64,000 nt of DNA, taken from contig JAHQIY010000002.1 in NCBI GenBank assembly GCA_019054805.1, positions 2,790,001 to 2,854,000 of the forward strand. Direction: 5' to 3'. Each line of letters begins with the position of its first letter. Positions within the stretch are counted from its first letter, which is position 1. Under the pieces are notes generated by a model that searched no databases, was not told where the DNA came from, and was given only the letters and a program-made list of their open reading frames with translations. Origin of the DNA: Brachionus manjavacas. Lineage: Eukaryota > Rotifera > Eurotatoria > Ploima > Brachionidae. The position numbers were made by a program, and so were the translations under genes. This document shows, piece by piece, positions 22,530-34,768 of this stretch.

Positions 22530-22810
22530 AGTTTTTTAAAATGTTGTAGTTATTTCAGACCCAGATATTCATTGATAAAATTGAAATTTTTTTTTAAATT
22601 ATTCATATCACTTAAATATATAGTATTAAAAAAAAAATGAGTGTGTCAATTTTTAAATAAAATTTTTTTCACTTAAATCGTATGTAGTCCCAGGGATCAC
22701 TTAAGACGCCAATTTTTTTTAAATATCCTAGACAAAATTCTGAACAAATCTAGGGTTTTATTTTTTTGAATTTTAGCTTTATTTTATACAAATAAATTCA
22801 CAAAATCATT
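22530..22810. repeat. Partial copy of the 12571-12965 MITE family
   Basis: It contains the central TTATTTCAGACCCAGATATT block and the right arm (TTTTAGCTTTATTTTATAC) of the foldback MITE at 12571-12965. The left arm is degraded. The Tc1/mariner element at 22813 begins directly at its right end. Confidence 0.55.
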
Positions 22811-22812
22811 TA

Positions 22813-25277
22813 AGGTGCCCCAAATGATAAACCGTAGTTAGTCAAAAAGCTTTAAATATTAAAAAAAAACTCATTTTAGGGTTTTTCATGATGAAAAATT
22901 TGAATATTTCAAAAAAAAAACGATGGGTAAGCTTATATTTTTGAGCTGGAGGGGGTCCTTTTTTCAAGGATTTTCGCCAGTTTTTCGGATCGACATGTAC
23001 CATAATTTTTTTTTTTAGCTTTTTCTGAAAATTTACATCAAATTACACTAGAAAAATAATTTTTTTTAATAGAAATAAGTTTTTTGAGTAATTGATTGAT
23101 GAAAAAAGAAAAAAAAATCGAAATTTTGCAATTTTGGTCTTTAAAATCTATTCAGACTAGGCGACACTTATGCTAAGCCGAAATTTTTTTTAATTTTAAT
23201 TCTTTGACCAATTTGAAACAAAAGTCAGCTTTTTTTCTCTTTGTTTGTTTAAAATTTCAGTTATAAAACGCGCTAAACAAAACCATATTTTTAACGTTTA
23301 AATTTTTTATTAAGTATTTTTGACATTTTTCATAGAAAATAATTAAAATACATCAAAACTAATTTTCATTATTTAATTTTGTATTAAAATCTTTATTTTT
23401 TTATGGGTTTGAGGGCAACTCCTAGATTTAGCCCCGAATAATTTCGTTAAAACTTCTTGATAACTTGAGTCATTATTATAGTCATTATTATATTACACAT
23501 ATTTAATGTGACCCAAAATCTATTCCAAAGTTTTACATTTAACTTTTTATATTTAAAAAGTCTTAATCCATCTTTAATAAGATCTAAAAGCTTACGAAAA
23601 TCTTGATCATTGTTTTTTCTAACATATGATTTTAAGTAACACCATAGGCCTTCAATTGGGTTTAACTCACAGTGGTATTTAGGACAAAATAACACTTTAA
23701 AGTCATAATCAGGAGCCAGTTTCTGAAGATGTGTATTCTCGTTATTAAAAGCTTGATGTTCTTGCAGTTTTTCCTCAGCTCATCCAATGTCATATCACTA
23801 GATTTAATTCTCATCGATTAATCCAAGTTCTTTACATATATTAATTAAACCTTTTTAATTTCCATTTTCATCTCGGCAAGATAGACTTAATGATAAATTA
23901 AAAAAAATATTCGTTTAACTTAAATTAAAATTACATTTTTTCTTGATCACCTTCCATCCATTTAATTTCGTCATAAATGCAATTAGTACCTGGAAATTTA
24001 TTAAACATTCTTATATCGTAGATTTTTGCCGAATGAGTTCTCGCGTTGTCGACAATCAACTCAACTTGATAGTTTAAAAACTATCGTTTAAAGCTCATCA
24101 AAATAAAGAGTCTTTTGAATTGTTTGAAAATTAGATCATTATCAAAGTACATGTCTTTTTTAGGCTCAATCCATGCATTGGCTGATCAGGGCAAATAGTT
24201 CACAAAGCCATGATCATCTTCTAATTCTGGAAATTTTCCAACTGCTTCATCATACTCTTCTTGATTAAGTTCAAAAGCATCTGTTTGATCATGACACACC
24301 ATAAAAAACGATACCATAAAACTACGACCTTTGCCTTTGTTATAAAATGGAGCCTTTTCCGGAAAAGACCATTTAAATTTTGAAATTTCACCAGAACGAA
24401 AAATAGACTCGTCATGACAAATAAGAATTTTTTGTTTTCTCATTGGTTTTATCCATGAATATTCACCGTTTTCTTTTTTTGGAATATAAAAATAATCTTT
24501 TGAATCGAGTAAATAAGTGATAAATTCTTTCCGATTTTTAAAAACGTCCTCGCGTTCATGGCCTTCAAAATATGGTCGATTAGTATTACTGTATCATTTT
24601 AGCTTCCCATTTTAACAAATCTGCTCGGCAACTTTCTTCTGTTCTTACCAACTCGTCTTGATCAATTTCGACCTCTGGATACAGTTCTCTAAATCTTCTG
24701 TCGTTGAAATTAGCCAAACTTTGAAGATTAAAAACACATTGTTTTAAAGAAGCTTGTGACAGACAAAATGCTCTGGCCTCTTTTTCCAACTCCGGAAACT
24801 TTTCATAAAAAGTAATTCTTTTATAGGACCCACGCTTGTCTCTTAATACTACACACAAATCATCCTCATCGATTATTATCAAGCCCATTCATGACATCTC
24901 CGGATTCCAATTAGTCGTAAAATTGCTAATATTTCTCTTGTAGATTCAAAACTAACGTTTAATAATCGTAAAACTAAATAAAAAATCACACAAAATATTC
25001 AGATATAAATTGAATTCCAAATGCCTAGGCTATCAATTAGTATTGAATTTAAGTTCGCTATATTGTTCCAATTAAACTTTTTTAAAAACATTGAATTCTT
25101 ACCAAAAATAATAAGAATATTAGCAAATTTATGTTGTCTTTTTCAAAAAAACTCAAAGTTCTATATAAAAACTAACTAGAAATTTGAATTCAGCATAAAA
25201 AATTACTCTATGTTTCAAATTTAAAATAATTCTTAAAATTTATTTGGCTAAACTACGGTTTATCATTTGGGGCACCT
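22813..25277 (-). mobile_element. IS630/Tc1/mariner-superfamily transposon with perfect 27-bp inverted ends
   Basis: The terminal inverted repeats at 22813-22839 and 25251-25277 are identical over 27 bp (start AGGTGCCCCAAATGATAAAC). Both ends are flanked by TA (22811-22812 and 25278-25279), the target duplication of this superfamily. The element is 2465 bp and carries one decayed transposase on the minus strand. The ends are intact while the gene is broken, so it could be mobilised only in trans. Confidence 0.9.
23447..24888 (-). pseudogene. Broken DDE transposase (IS630/Tc1/mariner superfamily)
   Basis: The minus strand contains the parts of one transposase in order. The N-terminal segment (24888-24589) ends AKMIQ at a stop. 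A frame change follows, giving NRPYFEGHERED. Next comes ICHDESIF (first D) with GKGRSFMVSFFMV, stopping at a TGA near 24198. After that comes VELIVDNARTHS (second D) around 24030-24062, further stops, and finally LFCPKYHCELNPIEGLWCYL (catalytic E) to a stop at 23447. All three catalytic residues remain visible, but at least one frame change and several stops separate them. It is the only gene of the element at 22813-25277. Confidence 0.85.
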
Positions 25278-27217
25278 TACATTATTTCACGCAAAAAAAA
25301 CGCATCTACAAATAAACGCCTGTTTTCATGCATAAACGCGTAATAATCTTTAACCAAACAGCGTTTTTAACGTGTTTTTAAGATTTTATTAAAATAATGG
25401 CAAAAGATCAAAATATAAAAAAATAAATCAAAAAAGTTGATTTCATACGAAATTTAAAATCTTTTATTATTTTTGAAAGCATAAAAAAATATTTTTAAAA
25501 ATTATATTATTAGATTTAAAAATTATTTGTGTATTAACGCATCGTGATCTTCTTTGTTTTTGAGAGAAAAATGGAGTTATGTGTATTTACGCGCTAAAAT
25601 GAGAGCTCAATATTTTTCAGCAAAAAATAATGAAAGATTGATTTTTTTGATTGATATTTTGACGTAATTATTTTTTCAAAAAAAAAACAATCGTGTTCAT
25701 GAATGGTTTTTAGTGATTTAAATAATATTTTAAGAATTATTGAAATGATCCTTTTTTTTATTTTATAGTAAATTAACCAAAAATAAAAAAAAATAAGAAG
25801 GAAGCGTAATTAAAGTTTTCTCTGAATTTATTATTTGATAAAAGATTCATAAAAGAAAATTTAGTTTTAATCTGACAATTTTTTAATAGACTGGCGAATT
25901 TGGTATTTTACTGGCAAAAAAAAACATAGTGGAGGTATTCGGTTAGAGTTGATCTCTTTAAGCGTTTTTGATTTATTATAATAATGTGTAGGAAAAAAGT
26001 TCTTCATGAATGGAAAAATAATTGGATTAAAGTTTTTGTTGAGCATGCTGATACATCCAATTAAAAAGACAATCCTTGATAGTTGATATAAGTTAAATCG
26101 TAATTGATTCATTGATTAAAACTTCTCATGTATTGACATGTTAAGTTACCAATTGAAACTAACATTTCCTTTTTATAACATTAATCAATCAACTAACATT
26201 AAAATTAAATTTTCATTTTTCTTAAATTTACACTTTTCAACAATTCAACTTTTATTTAAATTTTTTTTATTAGATCAATCTTGTACAAAAATTCGGTCAC
26301 CCTACGAATAGCCAGCTGACTCAGAAACAAACAAACAAGAATATTCAACAACATCACTAACAAAAGCATTACAATGGAAGTCAGTATGATATCAAGAATC
26401 GGTGAATTTGTTAATAGTTTTGTGAGTTTTTTTGTTAAAGACTTAAATTTTTCTAGGGCAACCAATTTATAATCACCGTTTTTTTATTTTTGTTTGACTT
26501 GACATTAATTAATTAATTCAACTTTTAATTTGAAAAAAAATATCTCTTGCTGTATTTTGTTTTTATAATCTATTTCTTTATTTAATTTTTATTATTTTGT
26601 ATTTATTATTTTATTTTTTATAATAAATTCGCCAACCTAGTTACATTCATACCTTTTTTATTAATTTTTTATTAATATGCAAAATAATATTTTTTTATAA
26701 ACTCGATATAACGGGTATTTATTAGTTTATTTTAAGTAAAAAATGAGACGTTTTTATGCATTTTGATGCAGTGTGCTTAAATGCGTCTAAATGAAAGATC
26801 CTATTACACCGAAAGTTATTTAATAAACGCGATTTTATGCTTAGATTTACTCAATTCTACACTTGTTTTTACGCGTAATATTTTGCGTAATTTTAATCTC
26901 GGGAGTACTCTGAGGTCTAATATATTTTTTCACAAGTTCTGTGGCAGTGAGATTATCTTTATTAAAATCATTCGAACTTTCAAGTTTTTTTGTTTAAAAG
27001 ATCAATATCGTATTAAAAACGATGAATTAGCACTGATTTATTTGTTTTTTCTGAATAAGCCTATCGTATTAATTAGATATCGTATTAAAGAAACATCGTA
27101 TTAACAAATAAATTTAACATGTAATAATGTTGGGGATTGTATATTATGAAAAAAAATATCGTTAAAAAGCGAGTTTCGTATTAATCAGCACCGTTATAAC
27201 AAGACTCGACTGTATTA
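25278..27217. other. Repeat-rich interval with ACGC/GCGT words
   Basis: Clusters of AAACGC and ACGCGTAAT words occur at about 25290-25380 and again in roughly inverted arrangement at 26745-26900, hinting at another degraded inverted-repeat element. Two short minus-strand frames lie between: 26256-26465 (69 residues, one hydrophobic segment) and 25867-26112 (81 residues, with a TATAAAAAGG about 65 bp upstream). Neither resembles a known protein, so neither is called as a gene. Confidence 0.4.
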
Positions 27218-27312
27218 GGGTAAGAATAAATTTAATTTTTTTTTCAACCTCCCAAAAAATATGAATTTTAGGGTTTCACAGGACGAAGATTACGAATTTT
27301 AAGTCAAAAAGA
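27218..27312 (+). repeat. Dispersed repeat, right copy
   Basis: Reads GGGTAAGAATAAATTTAAT, then TTTAGGGTTTCACAGGACG and AGATTACGAATTTTAAGTCA. It matches the complement of 22414-22508 with a few differences. Confidence 0.6.
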
Positions 27313-27729
27313 TTCCTAAAATCTGTGAGCCTTTTTTCTATCTTAATTTATTTATGCTTTTCCAAAATGGTAACTAGAAAAGGAATTTCTTTCCATTTTT
27401 TTATATAAATTCGTGCCAATTTTACCTTTGCATCTAAATTTTAAAGTTAAAAAAAAATTCACTTAATTTCAATTTCACTTTATTCCGCATTTTGCTTTTA
27501 ATAATAATTTACGTAAAATATTTAGATTTTAACTTATTTACGCAAAATAAAGTTAATTCATGATTTTTACTTTAGTAAATTATTTTTTTTCAAATTACAG
27601 AATATGCTGAGGTAGTCATACATCTGTATATCAGCTTGAGAACCAAATTAAAATCATATACTTATTAAATCTGCGCTGCATTATGAATCCGAATATTGAA
27701 AAAAAAATATTGAAAGTATTCTGTACAAA

Positions 27730-27955
27730 AGTAATTACAAATGATGAACTCGACAGAAAAACAAAAACCGAGCCGATATGGAGCACAATACGCAGATGAA
27801 GAATTAAGTGGTTTGGGAATGTTTTAAGAATGCAGAATCTCTAGATTTAAAAAATGCAGGAAAACCAAAGATGACTTGTAGAAGAACAGTTGAAAGAGAT
27901 GGAATTCACATGTAGGCAAAGAGAAATTTCCGCAATAGACAGGGTTAATTATTAT
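27730..27955 (+). pseudogene. Relic of a non-LTR retrotransposon C-terminus
   Basis: The frame reads IKWFGNVLRM, then after frame changes GKPKMTCRRTVERDGIHM followed by a stop. These correspond to the WFGHVLRM and GRPxxTWRRTVExD signatures commonly seen near the C-terminus of LINE polyproteins. It is heavily decayed and belongs to a different lineage from the LINE fragments at 9-11.5 kb. Confidence 0.6.
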
Positions 27956-28622
27956 TTTTACTTTTTCATTTATTAAATTTCAAAGATTCTTTTAAATTCG
28001 TGAATTTCAAAAAATAATTCTACGAAAAGGTAGTGAACAAAAAAGAAAATGAATATAAGCTATTAAATTTTTCATTAAAAATTTCCAAAAAAAAATCAAA
28101 AATAGAAACAAAATTATTTTTAATTTAGAAAAATGAAATCATAATTTTTATGAATCTTTAGATTTCCGTAATCTCGTTCATTTTGTTTTTCAAAGCCAGC
28201 ATAATTAAATTTGAATAGTGTGCAATTTTCATTGATGTACTTAGTTTCAAGATTTAGTATGGTATCACCAAATGAACAATAAGTTTTGAATTTTTACACT
28301 TCCATAATTTTCATATTTTTGAAATTACTTGAATAAAAAAACTAAATGAATTGAATGGGACTGACGAGTTAAAGCTATCAAACAAACAAATCCATGCAGT
28401 TGATCAAGAAAATCAAAAAAACTGCGAGAAGCATCCACTTTTTCGAACATGCCTTCTTTTAATAAAAAAAAATTTAAACTTTACTTTCAAATTTCATTTG
28501 AATCCTAAAAATTTTGAAATCTTCCAAAATAACTACGAAAAAAAATATTCGTATTTAGTATTTCGACAGATAATTTTATACTCAATTTGTTTTTGATATC
28601 TTAATTTAATACGAAATTAGAC
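27956..28622. other. Upstream region of the short GIGYF gene
   Basis: AT-rich. A frame at 28351-28596 has a plausible opening (LKLSNKQIHAVDQENQKN) but soon becomes low-complexity. Not called as a gene. Confidence 0.4.
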
Positions 28623-30690
28623 ATGGACGGATCGGGCGCTGATTCGAAACCCACTGCCAATAATCTATCATTTGGCCCCACATGGTTTGATTTTTTTTCC
28701 AAATAAAATATTTTCTTATCTCTTTTTCTTTAAATTTAAAGGTTAAAACAATTTGCCAACCCCGATGGTCAACGAAATCTCGAGCCAGATGGCTTGACTT
28801 TTCAGATGGCAAAGCATCGATATGGACGCGAGGAGATCTTGGCTATTTACAATGCCATTGAGAAAAAACTCCTCTCCAAATCAATGCCAAAGGAGTTAGC
28901 CGACTTTGAAGGTTTTTTTCAAAAACAATTACAGAAACCAATCTTGCTATCTGTTCCAACTACTGAAGAACAGGTTTATAAATTCTTAAAATTTGATTTA
29001 AAATTTTTGAAATTTTTTTTATTTATTAAAGAAATTGATGTCGAGTTGCGTGAATAGTCAAGCTGCCTTGAATGCGTTTAACAAAGCCAAGGGAGCCTCT
29101 TCAGCGGGCAATCGAAGTTCGGAAAGCAAAAAAAATTCCAGAGATGCAAAAGCAAGCAGCAACAAAGGGTCAACTCAAAGCGGAGCTCGCGGTCGCGACA
29201 AAGAACAAAAATCCAAAAAAAATTCAAAAGAATGGCGGAATAACAAAGAGTGGTCTGGAAGCAAAAAATCTAACGATGACAGCTTTAAAAATCGCGCTAA
29301 TGACAACAAGGAATCTCAGCCGGAATGGTTTAATGACGAAGAAATTGAAAAAAAAGATCTCAATGAATCCAAAACGATGACTTTTGATGAAAATGGAAAG
29401 TTTATCATTCAGGACGAATCTGATCAGGACTCGAATGGTAAAACTGAAGCAAACAATGACAGCTTAGGCTCTAGGAGTGTTCGTGATCCGGACGAGAGCG
29501 AATATGATGATCTTGCTTCCAAAATGACTGATATCTTAATAAATGAGACCGAAGATAATTCCGAGATAAATGAGCTCAATCAACAGTTTCAACAGGCCCA
29601 AGCCCAGCTGATGGTCAACAGACTTCAATCAGCGGATTTTTCGGTCAACGATAAATGGTTCTATCTTGACTCGCACAGCAAAACTCAAGGACCTTTCAGC
29701 TCAGAACAGATGGCTAATTGGTTGGCGTCGGGCTATTTTAGCATGAATTTGATGGTAAAACGCGGATGCGATGATAAATTTGTACCTCTAGGATTAATTG
29801 TTCAAAATCTAAATCAAATGAGAGTGCAACAAAATAGCGGCTCATTTAAGACATCTCCAAGCCAGACTAAAATTCATAATTTACCACAAAATTTTGGCAA
29901 ACCAAGCTCAGAGTTTAATGACTCGAATTTAAGCCACATCATTCAGCAATTACAACAAATTCAAGTTCAACAGAAGGCTGCAGTCGCTTCATTGAATACC
30001 CTAGGTGTAAATGCAGTGGCTTCTATTTTGCAAGAGTTGAGAAACAAACAAGAACATTTGATCAGCCAAATAAACATCACCAAACAAAATAGCCCCATTA
30101 TAAACAACATCTTGCAGCAAAGTTTGAATTTGAACACCGGATGGGTAGGCCAAGGACCAGGATCTTTGTCGAATCACCAGCTAGGTGCTGCGGCCAATCC
30201 TTTGAAAGAAAAAATATTGGCTTTGATGGAAATCAAGCGAAAAGAGGAAGAGAAACGACGCATGATCGAAGAAGAGATAAGGTTGAAGCAAGAGGAAGAA
30301 AAGAGACGATTAATGGAAGAAGCTAGGATAAAACAATTGATTATCATGTCCAAATTGGCCAGACAGCAAAATTTAAACATAAACCAAAATCTTCCAAATT
30401 ATCTTGAACAACAAGCATTGGAAAAAAAGATGCTGATGGAACAGATTAAATTGAAGGAAATGTTAAATGCTCAACAAAATGGAATGAACAACGCTATGGG
30501 ATATTATTCTGGTCAACAGTTTTCCTCTTTTAGTAATGATCAATCATTTACGGATTTGTTAAGAAAAGAAAACGAATTCCAGAATGATCAGGGAAAACAA
30601 AATTCAGTCAAATTCTCGGATGATATTGCCGCTCTATCGGCCAAACAAGGATTTTTTGTGCCAAAAAATGACCAAATCATCGAGAGCTAG
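28623..30690 (+). CDS. GIGYF: GIGYF-family protein, short paralogue (GYF domain, 4EHP partner)
   Basis: Exons 28623-28684, 28742-28973 and 29032-30690 give 650 residues. Features in order: FGPTW near the start; the 4EHP-binding segment KHRYGREEILAIY; a KEW...KEW basic stretch; the DDX6-binding-type pair QPEWF...MTFDENGKF (about 197-222); a GYF domain (about 307-352, WFYLDSHSKTQGPFSSEQM through GYFSMNLMVKRGCDDKFVPLG); Gln-rich helices; and a charged coiled coil. Known GIGYFs recruit 4EHP and DDX6 to repress translation. The first two intron positions and phases match the longer paralogue at 42529-48131. This copy has neither the Gly/Arg-rich block nor the conserved C-terminal region, and stops after KQGFFVPKNDQIIES. 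AATAAA is at 30755-30760. A functional paralogue or a truncated one are both possible; the frame is clean. Confidence 0.9.
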
Positions 30691-31060
30691 ATTTAAATTT
30701 AATTTCCGTTTAAAAGTTGCCTTTTTTACATTGTTTTAATTTTTGTATATTCCAAATAAATTTTGTTAAAAAATGAATTTTTTATTGCTAATTAAGCCAT
30801 GGATTGACAATGAACTTATTTTTAACTTACGAATACTTTATTCCTTGGCATTAAAAGTGTTCCTTTGTGTCCTTTACCTTTACAACGTCTCGAACTTTGT
30901 CGTTTTTCGTATAAACATGTTAAATAAAAAACCGAGCCCTGATTTTGAGAATCAGATAAATTAAAAAAAGAGAGGAATTTTTTATATTTTTTTTATTAAC
31001 AGGAAACAATGCAAAGGTCTGCTGACAAAAAGACGCAAAAGGACACAAAAGAATATTTAA
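30691..31060. other. 3' flank of short GIGYF gene
   Basis: A polyadenylation signal at 30755-30760, then AT-rich sequence; no gene seen. Confidence 0.5.
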
Positions 31061-31064
31061 AAGA

Positions 31065-32296
31065 TACCCGGATAGGAAATTACGCCATAAATTTCGCATA
31101 ATTCTTTTTACTTAAGCGTATTACGAGTAATTCTATTTTATTTGTAAAATTACGCCTAATTTTTTTTCGATGAATTAAGAAAAGAATTTATGCGTAATAT
31201 TTATTGCACAAAAACAAATTCGCGCAATTTTAGTCGCAACAAAAAAAACTTAATTTCTTTTGAAACATTAGTCTAAAAAAATTCAAAATATAATTTTTAT
31301 TGATAAAAAAAAAAAATTTTGAAAAATTAATGAACTTAAATAATTGTATTTAATTTCTAAGTTAATTTGATTTTTAATTTTTCTGTTTTAAGGTATATTT
31401 AGAAAGAATTGAACGCCTTGAAAGGATGATCGTACTTCAAAAAGAAGACGATATCGAGGAAGAGGTTGTAATTTATTTGTTATTTCAGTAATCTTTCAAA
31501 GCTTACTAATCCAGCCAGACTGGGAAAGCTTAAAAGTATTTTTTTTTTAATTTAATGTTTTTTTTAGTTGTACTTCTTCTTTTTTGGAAGCAGTGAAGGT
31601 TCGGTTTGAACTATCGAAGAAGCAATTTCCTAAATTATGGAAAGTGGTTAAAAGTTCTGTATTGTAATGTAATAATGTTATGGGCGTCAAATCAAAGCAA
31701 AAATGAAGAGAGAAAGGAAAGATCATAGAAGAAAAGAGAGAAGAGAACGAAAGAAAGCTAAACAAAATAAGAAAATTGAAATGCATGAACAAGAAGATAA
31801 AGACATATAGAAAAGAAACTACCTAGAAAATAAATAGAAAAAAAATTAGAAAAACCATCTTCTAGCTCGAGCAGAGAAAGTTATAGCTCTGATTAACAAT
31901 AATTTGTTTTATTATTAAAAACTTTTTTATATGGTTTTTATTTTAGAATAAAAAATTTGATGGAGAATTTTTTTTTTAATTACACGTAAATAGTCAGTTT
32001 TTTCTAAATTGATTTTTTAAAAACGCGCTGTTTTTATTTTTTTTTGTTTAATTTCACTGGAAATTTTGTTAAATTGTATATGCATTTTGAAAAATTTAGC
32101 AAAATTTTTATCCGTAATTTACGCGTAAAAAAGTGATAGTGAATTACGACAAAATTTGTCTAATTTACGTATCGCTTTTTACGGTTTAATTATTGCGTAA
32201 TTATTTATATTTCTACAACATTTGTTACAAAATTACGCGTAATAATGTTTATATGTAAAAATGCCGTAAATTTATCCGTAATTTATTTACTGGGTA
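31065..32296. mobile_element. TIR element with TTACGCGTAA-rich subterminal arms
   Basis: The left end reads TACCCGGATAGGAAATTACG; the right end, in complement, reads TACCCAGTAAATAAATTACG. Both arms (31065-31215 and 32080-32296) are packed with TTACG/CGTAA words, in opposite orientation overall. The flanks share AAGA (31061-31064 and 32297-32300), a possible 4-bp target duplication. The inside has a short coding-like patch (ERIERLERMIVLQKEDDIEEE at about 31393-31460) and a purine-rich stretch (31690-31880), but no transposase. Confidence 0.6.
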
Positions 32297-32300
32297 AAGA

Positions 32301-32818
32301 GCTCATTGTTTACAGCTCAATTAAGCTACAGAAGTTTTCATTTATTAACAAAAATTTTATTAATGATTATTTTTCAAATTTTATGGGAAGAATGAATTTA
32401 AGCAGGCAGCAATTTGTACAATGATAAATTTTTTTCTTGAAGATTCTAAAAACAAAGTTAACTTTTAATGATTAGTCCTTTATCATAAAATTTTAGTTAT
32501 GATAAATATATCAAGTTTTTGAATTTTAATAAAATTTTTTCATGGCAATTTTAATTTCATCTTTAAAATTTAAATTTTTGTTGAAAATGTTTGGCATTTT
32601 GAAATTAAAATTTAGTTTAATTTTGAACAATAATTTATTATTTTATTTTATGACCGGTTAATTAAATTTTAATAAAAATTTATATGAAAATTTACAATTT
32701 TTGAAAATATATTTTATTCGATTTGCTTTAGGTTTAAAACAAAAGTAATCATATAACCTAATTTAAATAAGATTACATAAAAATTATTTTTAGAAGATGA
32801 AATGAACAATTTACCAAC
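32301..32818. other. Intergenic, AT-rich
   Basis: No gene seen between the TIR element and the last exon of the minus-strand membrane protein. Confidence 0.5.
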
Positions 32819-34768
32819 TTAACTGATGCCATTAAGATTGATTAAATTTTCTCCTTGATTTTTTTCTTTAATTATTATTAACTGTCCATCGTCATGAGCC
32901 ATTCCATCATTGTTATAAATGTATTGTAAATTAGCAAATTCATATTTTTCTTTCTTTTTGCCAGGAAGCTTAAGTGGTGTCTTTGGTGACCACATTATGT
33001 AAAATAAAACAACCACTGATAAAAAATTAACAAAAAATCGTATGCCTTGAAAATTAAAATTTTGAAAAATTAAAAAACAAAAATTTTTTTTAATTATTAC
33101 CTAGAATAAGTCTAAATCGAAATAACTCAGATACAAATGAGCATATGAATATAAGAACCGGCAAATATATAAACCAAACTAAGCAGCATGCTCCATAATG
33201 TAAGTAGAATGTCATGTATTTCTCGACTCTTTCCTCCCTGGAACTGTTATCAAAAAAACTCTCACTTTTGTCAAGACTATCTGTTATGAGAGTTTCATCA
33301 ACAATTTCGTATTCATCATCCGCATCACCAGGACTAAATTCATTTGAATTTTTTGTCAACACAGATGCATTATCATCGTCTTCATCTAAATTATTAGATT
33401 TAGGTTGTTTTTAAAATTGAATAAATAAATAAAAAAATTAAAATATTTTTATTTTATAAAATTTTTACTTAATTCATTTCTCAAAACGGCTGAGTCAACG
33501 TTTCGAAAAGTTTCTTTTAGCTCCAAAAGAAACCATACCATGAATAGAAATCTTGTACCTAATTCTACATAGCCAGCATATGTTTCGTATGAGTTCTTAT
33601 TAAAAATTGAATCTGTCGTTTGCTAAAATTAAAAAAAATGTTATTAATTTTTAATTTTTAAAAGAATATTTAATTTTACCAGTGAGACTAAATGGCTTGT
33701 AATAAGTGTAAACAGGAGCACTGTGCCCAAAATGATTGATTTTTTGTTTACCTTTAACTCCTTTGACCGAATAGTCCATCCTTTGGCTATGCATATCAAA
33801 ATCAAGATTAGGATTGAAATTCCGATTTCTTCCATCAAGTCACCCACAAAAAGCAGAAAATAAACTCCATTTCCATCGAAAGCAAATACCAAAGTGTGTA
33901 TCATGGATAAAAAGCGGCTTATCAGCTCAATTGTGACATAAATGAACAGCAATAGATAAAGATAGTGAAAATGATTTTTAATTCGATGAACAATAAATGG
34001 AAAGATGAAAAAATATATTAAAAATGAGCACAGGTAAATTTCGAATACGTCTTGTAGCTCGTAGGTAAATTGGTACCCAAAGAGAGATTTATGGTCAGAT
34101 TTGGGATTTCCATTTACCAACCAAATATCGTATGCAATTGTGTACGATGGGTTTTTGCCTCCGTTCAACGACTTGTCGTTGCCAATCATGCTTCCAAGGT
34201 CTTTCCATTTGCAGTCATCACGCACGCATGCAACAAGACTTAAATACCAAAATCTTGGTTGATTTACATCCTGAATTTTGTATGTAAATTGATAGCCTGG
34301 AATAACATTTTCCTTCTTGTCTTCGTCATTGCATAACTCATTTCTAAAGCATGGTACATGTCTTATAAAATCAAGTTTGCCATTTTCGTTGCATCCAAAA
34401 AAAAAAGCTTTCTGGTTTGTATTCTCAAACATTAAATTACAAGCGTCAGATCTTGGCCTTATTCGCCTGTGTTCATAGTAGTCGATGAAATAATTGATGT
34501 CCATTGACGTTAGCATTATTTGGAGATTTCGAGGAAGTGGTTTTGTTTTGTTAACGTTCACACCGTCAACTAGCCAAATATTGCCATAAATAAAGCCCCG
34601 AGTTGAGTTCAATTCTATAGTATTGGTCGACTGAATGCCGAAACGGGTTAAGAATTTAAAAAATTCATCAGTTTTAAAAGTTCCTTTTAAATGTAGTCCA
34701 TTTGAAGTCAAAAAAAGCATAAAAAAAGCTAGCCATTTAAAGCATTTCCCAGCTCGATCAAATATCAT
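32819..34768 (-). CDS. GPR180/TMEM145-family seven-helix membrane protein (GOST type)
   Basis: Four exons on the minus strand (34768-33680, 33622-33469, 33385-33101, 33045-32819) give 584 residues. A signal peptide (about 1-24, ending SNGLHLKG) is followed by a beta-rich luminal GOLD-like domain. It has conserved Cys residues (DACNLMFEN, FFGCNENGK, HVPCFRNELC) and a duplicated GYQFTYKIQDV/GYQFTYELQDV phrase. A seven-helix bundle then starts at IYLCSFLIYFFIFPFIVHRI and includes the AKGWTI family signature, YETYAGYVELGTRFLF and WFIYLPVLIFICSF. An acidic loop of about 60 residues (33385-33220) interrupts the bundle before helix 6. The family acts in Golgi or plasma-membrane trafficking and signalling; ligands are poorly known. 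Length favours TMEM145 over GPR180. It is head to head with calcineurin A, with 361 bp between start codons. Confidence 0.87.

Noticed and set aside
25867-26112. 81-residue minus-strand frame with an upstream TATAAAAAGG
   Set aside because: No homology recognised, no splice context, and a TATA-like word is expected by chance at this composition.
26256-26465. 69-residue minus-strand frame with one hydrophobic stretch
   Set aside because: Composition slightly coding-like but nothing identifies a family; insufficient for a gene call.
28351-28596. 81-residue plus-strand frame just upstream of the short GIGYF gene
   Set aside because: Only the first 30 residues look protein-like; the rest is low-complexity and there is no domain.
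31393-31460. Coding-like ERIERLERMIVLQKEDDIEEE patch inside the TTACG-rich element
   Set aside because: Too short and unsupported by flanking exons; could be chance purine-rich sequence, so kept only as a note within the element.
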